A DNA stretch of 64,000 nt from an uncultured Gemmatimonadales bacterium. Lineage in GTDB: Bacteria; Gemmatimonadota; Gemmatimonadetes; Longimicrobiales; Gaopeijiaceae. This document shows, piece after piece, positions 60,887 to 64,000 of this stretch. A program made the position numbers and the translations under genes. The notes under the pieces were generated by a model. It was not told the DNA's origin. It saw only the letters and a program-made list of their open reading frames with translations, and did no database searches. Numbering within the stretch: position 1 is the first letter of the stretch; the number at the start of each line of letters is the position of its first letter. The stretch lies in the NCBI GenBank assembly GCA_937919655.1, contig CALFPJ010000020.1, forward strand, positions 1 through 64,000, read 5' to 3'.

Positions 60887-61539
60887 GCAGCTACCAATTC
60901 CGCACCGGGGTGAGCGCCTTCTTCGAGATGGCGACCGCGGACGCGCGAAGTGTGCTCCCCGAGCACCTTGAACCGATCGAAGTACGGCACCAGCGGAGCA
61001 TTCTTTCCGTGACGGCTTTCTTGTTCGATGACAGCGTGGTCGGCCCGTATACCGAGCTCATGTTCTCGGTCATCGTGCCTCCGATGGTCGCTCAATGGGG
61101 CCAGCACGCGAAGGCTGGCTTCTTCCCGTTTTTGGCGGCCACAAGTTCGGCGGAAGCACGACGAATCAAGTCGGAACGCTTTCACTTTCCGTACCACGAT
61201 GAGGACATCGACGCGCAGTTCATTGAGAGCGACGAAAGCATGCGCGTGAGGGTGTTCGGCGCCGGTGAGCCCATCGTCGACGTCAGCGTGACAGAGGGCT
61301 CGTGGGAGACCACTACACACTTGTTGCAGGGCTTCATGATGAATGGCGACGAGCGTCTCCGAACGACGCTGCAGATCAGCGGCGACTACACCATGCACGA
61401 AAATGAGCAAGGCAAGATGACGCTCTTTCCTCATGCAATGACGGCACCACATTTCCTGGGTGAGGTCTCCGACAGCCCATTCCGGGAGCACTGGTTCAAG
61501 AACGGGACTGAGATCTTCCACAAGCTGGAAGCCTTTTAG
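60877..61539 (+). CDS. Acetoacetate-decarboxylase-like fold protein
   Basis: A 220-residue protein starting inside the last codons of the SPT-like gene. The segment ATADARSVLPEHLEPIEV followed by a VGPYTELMFSVIVPP strand resembles the N-terminal half of the acetoacetate decarboxylase superfamily, where this region lines the hydrophobic pocket. The catalytic Lys pair of true decarboxylases could not be identified with confidence. The translational overlap suggests it modifies or binds the product of the SPT-like enzyme, for instance a 3-keto lipid intermediate; this is inference. Confidence 0.65.
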   Translation: MSVGSYQFRTGVSAFFEMATADARSVLPEHLEPIEVRHQRSILSVTAFLFDDSVVGPYTELMFSVIVPPMVAQWGQHAKAGFFPFLAATSSAEARRIKSERFHFPYHDEDIDAQFIESDESMRVRVFGAGEPIVDVSVTEGSWETTTHLLQGFMMNGDERLRTTLQISGDYTMHENEQGKMTLFPHAMTAPHFLGEVSDSPFREHWFKNGTEIFHKLEAF

Positions 61540-61748
61540 TCTGGCTCAGTTTCGGAAGTAGGCGACCCCGTCGACCCGAGCGGTTGGCGGGGTCGTTTCG
61601 TAGATTGTCGGGAGGGTACGAGGGTGCGGATTGCGATGAGGGTGAACCGTTGAAGATCGTACCCGCGGGAAGCGTAGAGATCAGCATCGGTCCCGATGAC
61701 GTGGGACTCGCAGTTCCCTAACTGGCAGTTCCCGAACAGGAGCAACTC

Positions 61749-63206
61749 GTGAAGATCAACAACGTTCGCGTCTGGCTGCTTTTGGCTGCGATGGCCCTAC
61801 TGATGGCTCCCTCACATGCGGAGTCACAGATGGAGACCGATTGGGCTCTCGGAAGTTGGAACGGCACCCTCATCGCTGGGACGATGCAGCTTGCCATCCT
61901 GTTCAACATCACCCGCGGTGACGACGGCATCCCAGGCGGCACAATGGACGTTCCAACGCAGGGGATGGTGGGACTCGCGCTCAGCACGGTCGACATCGGC
62001 GATGGCAAGATCACCCTGACGTTCCCCGTTCCGGGTGGCGGGTCGTACGAGGGCACGCGTAACGAGGACGGTTCCGGGATTTCCGGGACGTTCACCCAGG
62101 CGGGGCAGGCGTTCCCCATGAAGCTGGAGTTCTCCGGCGCGGCGACCACTCCGCCGCAACGTCCCCAGGAGCCGAAGCCACCCTTTCCGTACTCCGTTGA
62201 AAATGTCTCGATCACGAATGCGGCCGCCGACGTCGTTCTGGCAGGGACACTCACCCTGCCACCGGGAAGCGGCCCCTTCCCCGGTGTGGTTCTGGTATCC
62301 GGATCTGGCCCGCAGGACCGCGACGAGACTCTGCTGGGGCACAAGCCGTTTTGGGTGCTGGCAGACTACCTCACCCGCCAGGGAATCGCCGTCCTTCGTT
62401 ACGACGACCGTGGCGTAGCGGAATCGACCGGGTCGTTCGCCACCGCCACCTCGGAAGACTTCGCGTCCGATGCGACCGCCGGCGTGACCTTTCTCGCCGC
62501 CCATGCCAACGTGGCCGCCGACCGGGTGGGTATCGCCGGCCACTCTGAGGGCGGCATCGTGGGGCCGATGGCGGCGAGTCGCTCCGATGCCGTGGCCTTC
62601 GTGGTCATGCTCGCCGGCCCAGGCGTAACCGGCCTGGAGATCCTGGTGGAGCAGGGACGACTCATCAATGAGGCCGCCGGAACTCCGGCGGAAATCGTGG
62701 ACCTCAACGCGCGCATCCAGAGTTCGCTGGCGGAAATCGTATCGCGGGTCTCCGATCCGACAGCCGCAGCTCCTCTGCTCCGTGAGGCGATGCGCTCGGA
62801 GATCGACAAACTGACTCCCGAGATCCGTGAAATGGCGGGAGAAGGATTAGGAGACGCGGCGATCGACCAGACGGTGCAGCAGATGAACTCGCCATGGTTC
62901 CGTTTCTTCCTGCACTATGACCCCCGCCCGGCGCTTGAAGCCACCAGAGTCCCGGTTCTTGCGCTTATCGGCGGCAAGGACCTGCAGGTACCGGCAGAAC
63001 AGAATATTCCTGAAATCACGGCTGCCTTCGAGCGAGGGGGGAACAGCGACGCCACCGTGCGCACCCTTCCCGGGCTGAATCACCTATTTCAAGAAGCCGG
63101 CACGGGATCTCCCGCCGAATATCAGCAGATCGAACAAACCATGAGTCCGATCGCGCTTGAAGTCGTCGGAAATTGGATCGTCGAACGCTTCGGTGCACAT
63201 CGGTGA
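61749..63206 (+). CDS. Exported alpha/beta-fold serine hydrolase
   Basis: A 485-residue protein with signal peptide (MKINNVRVWLLLAAMALLMAPSHAES). Residues about 28-130 form a beta domain (ALGSWNGTL, ISGTFTQAGQAFPMKLEF) seen in front of some dienelactone-hydrolase-like esterases. The hydrolase domain shows oxyanion VSGSGPQDRDE, YDDRGVAESTG, nucleophile elbow GHSEGG, acid in IGGKDLQVP and His in LPGLNHLFQ. The substrate is unknown; acyl esterases of this build act on diverse esters and peptides. A PaaX-type regulator begins 4 bp after the stop. Confidence 0.88.
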   Translation: MKINNVRVWLLLAAMALLMAPSHAESQMETDWALGSWNGTLIAGTMQLAILFNITRGDDGIPGGTMDVPTQGMVGLALSTVDIGDGKITLTFPVPGGGSYEGTRNEDGSGISGTFTQAGQAFPMKLEFSGAATTPPQRPQEPKPPFPYSVENVSITNAAADVVLAGTLTLPPGSGPFPGVVLVSGSGPQDRDETLLGHKPFWVLADYLTRQGIAVLRYDDRGVAESTGSFATATSEDFASDATAGVTFLAAHANVAADRVGIAGHSEGGIVGPMAASRSDAVAFVVMLAGPGVTGLEILVEQGRLINEAAGTPAEIVDLNARIQSSLAEIVSRVSDPTAAAPLLREAMRSEIDKLTPEIREMAGEGLGDAAIDQTVQQMNSPWFRFFLHYDPRPALEATRVPVLALIGGKDLQVPAEQNIPEITAAFERGGNSDATVRTLPGLNHLFQEAGTGSPAEYQQIEQTMSPIALEVVGNWIVERFGAHR

Positions 63207-63209
63207 TCC

Positions 63210-64000
63210 GTGAGCGGTAACGGATCGACCCAGCGGCCCCAGGACCTGGTCTTCACGCTTTACGGCGAGTACCTCCTGCACCGCGACGATCCTATCTGGG
63301 TGGGGAGCCTTATCTCGCTCCTTCAGCCCTTCGGGCTTTCCGAGGGCGCGGTGCGCACGGTCCTGTCGCGCATGGCACGCAAAGGTTGGCTCGACGCACA
63401 CCGATTGGGGAAGAATGCGTTTTACGACCTGACGCTCCAGGGGCGCCACCTGCTCGAGGAAGGCCAGGCAAAAATCTTCCATCCGTCATGGGACACCGAG
63501 TGGGACGGAAGCTGGTTCTTGCTGTCCTATTCGATTCCCGAGGACGTGCGTCAGCTTCGTGATCGGCTTCGCGACCGCCTCGCCTGGTTGGGGTTCGGGT
63601 CGTTGGGCAACGGTCTGTGGATTTCGCCTCACGATGTGGAGGAACGGGTCACCGAGATCTCCGGGATGCTGGGCATTAACCAGCACCTCGAGTGCTTCCG
63701 GGCGACTCGGGTCCGCCAAGACAACGTGAGTGATTTGGTCGAGAAGTGCTGGAACCTCCCTGCGATCGACGCCCGCTACATCGACTTTACAGGGCGATGG
63801 CAGCGGGAAATGGACCGCTGCCGCGCGGGCGTCTCGTCAGAAGACGTCACACCCGAGGAGTGCTTCACACTGCGCTTCGACTTGATCCACGAGTTCAGGG
63901 TGTTCCCGCTTGAAGACCCGTACCTCCCGCGCACGCTTCTGCCTGAAGACTGGCACGGCGACGCCGCGCGAGTGCTGTTTCAGGACCTGCATGATCTGCT
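63210..64000 (+). CDS. PaaX-family transcriptional regulator (truncated by the window end)
   Basis: Starts at GTG 63210, 4 bp after the hydrolase stop. The 263 visible residues contain the N-terminal winged helix (DLVFTLYGEYLLH..WVGSLISLLQPFG, AVRTVLSRMARKGWLDAHRLGKNAFYDLTLQG) and the PaaX central domain (WDGSWFLLSYSIPED, LRDRLRDRLAWLGFGSLGNGLWISP). PaaX represses phenylacetate catabolism by sensing phenylacetyl-CoA, but many homologues control other genes. No paa genes are visible on this side. The C-terminus is outside the window. Confidence 0.9.
   Translation, partial: MSGNGSTQRPQDLVFTLYGEYLLHRDDPIWVGSLISLLQPFGLSEGAVRTVLSRMARKGWLDAHRLGKNAFYDLTLQGRHLLEEGQAKIFHPSWDTEWDGSWFLLSYSIPEDVRQLRDRLRDRLAWLGFGSLGNGLWISPHDVEERVTEISGMLGINQHLECFRATRVRQDNVSDLVEKCWNLPAIDARYIDFTGRWQREMDRCRAGVSSEDVTPEECFTLRFDLIHEFRVFPLEDPYLPRTLLPEDWHGDAARVLFQDLHDL

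Overview
The window looks like a chromosomal segment of a high-GC, Gram-negative, aerobic or facultatively denitrifying bacterium, most likely a Gemmatimonadota lineage. This is inferred from gene content: three ~1,035-1,095-residue exported sortilin/VPS10-type propeller proteins, a PD40-propeller protein, a CBM9-plus-barrel outer-membrane protein, M28 and M81 peptidases, a serine-palmitoyltransferase-type enzyme, and many exported proteins ending their signal peptides in A-x-A-Q. No rRNA, tRNA, CRISPR array, prophage or insertion sequence was seen.

Layout. 1-7 kb: 5' part of a PD40 propeller protein, a NarL-type two-component pair, a tandem universal stress protein, a CBS protein and a duplicated-domain exported protein. 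7-13.8 kb: a respiratory locus around a divergent promoter. Leftward run a cytochrome b/ferredoxin/MvhD fusion, an exported protein and a CopD-like protein. Rightward run an Rrf2 regulator with three cysteines, a one-helix subunit, a CuA subunit II, a heme-copper subunit I and a SCO-type copper chaperone. Subunit I has all six histidines but a Gln where oxidases carry the His-linked Tyr, which points to an eNOR-type nitric oxide reductase rather than an oxidase. 13.8-27.5 kb: mixed exported enzymes, a membrane-anchored GltS-like flavoprotein, a cyclase broken by a stop, a reductive-dehalogenase-like protein, a serine hydrolase, an AAA ATPase and a PadR regulator. 27.5-51.3 kb: three sortilin-type paralogues interspersed with a porin, a DHA2 efflux pump, outer-membrane and hydrolase genes, and a leftward M81 peptidase / cysteine-desulfurase-like / cysteine synthase run. 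51.5-64 kb: an M28 peptidase, RecQ without its winged helix, two outer-membrane proteins, a copper nitrite reductase (NirK), a trans-3-hydroxyproline dehydratase, an SPT-like enzyme overlapping an ADC-like protein, an alpha/beta hydrolase and a PaaX-type regulator that runs off the end.

How they fit. NirK (nitrite to NO) and the eNOR-like complex (NO to N2O) together suggest partial denitrification, with the Rrf2 protein a plausible NO or Fe-S sensor and the SCO protein supplying copper to CuA. Two of the NirK and NOR active-site positions are atypical, which makes this the part of the window most worth testing.

A second theme is gene disruption. Six genes are interrupted by single-base frameshifts or in-frame stops (cyclase at 20.4 kb, a conserved membrane protein at 27.2 kb, a GspG-like protein at 32.4 kb, an HNH-like protein at 42.9 kb, cysteine synthase at 43.8 kb, DinB at 51 kb). 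The intact reading can be reconstructed in every case, so either consensus errors or recent decay could be the cause.
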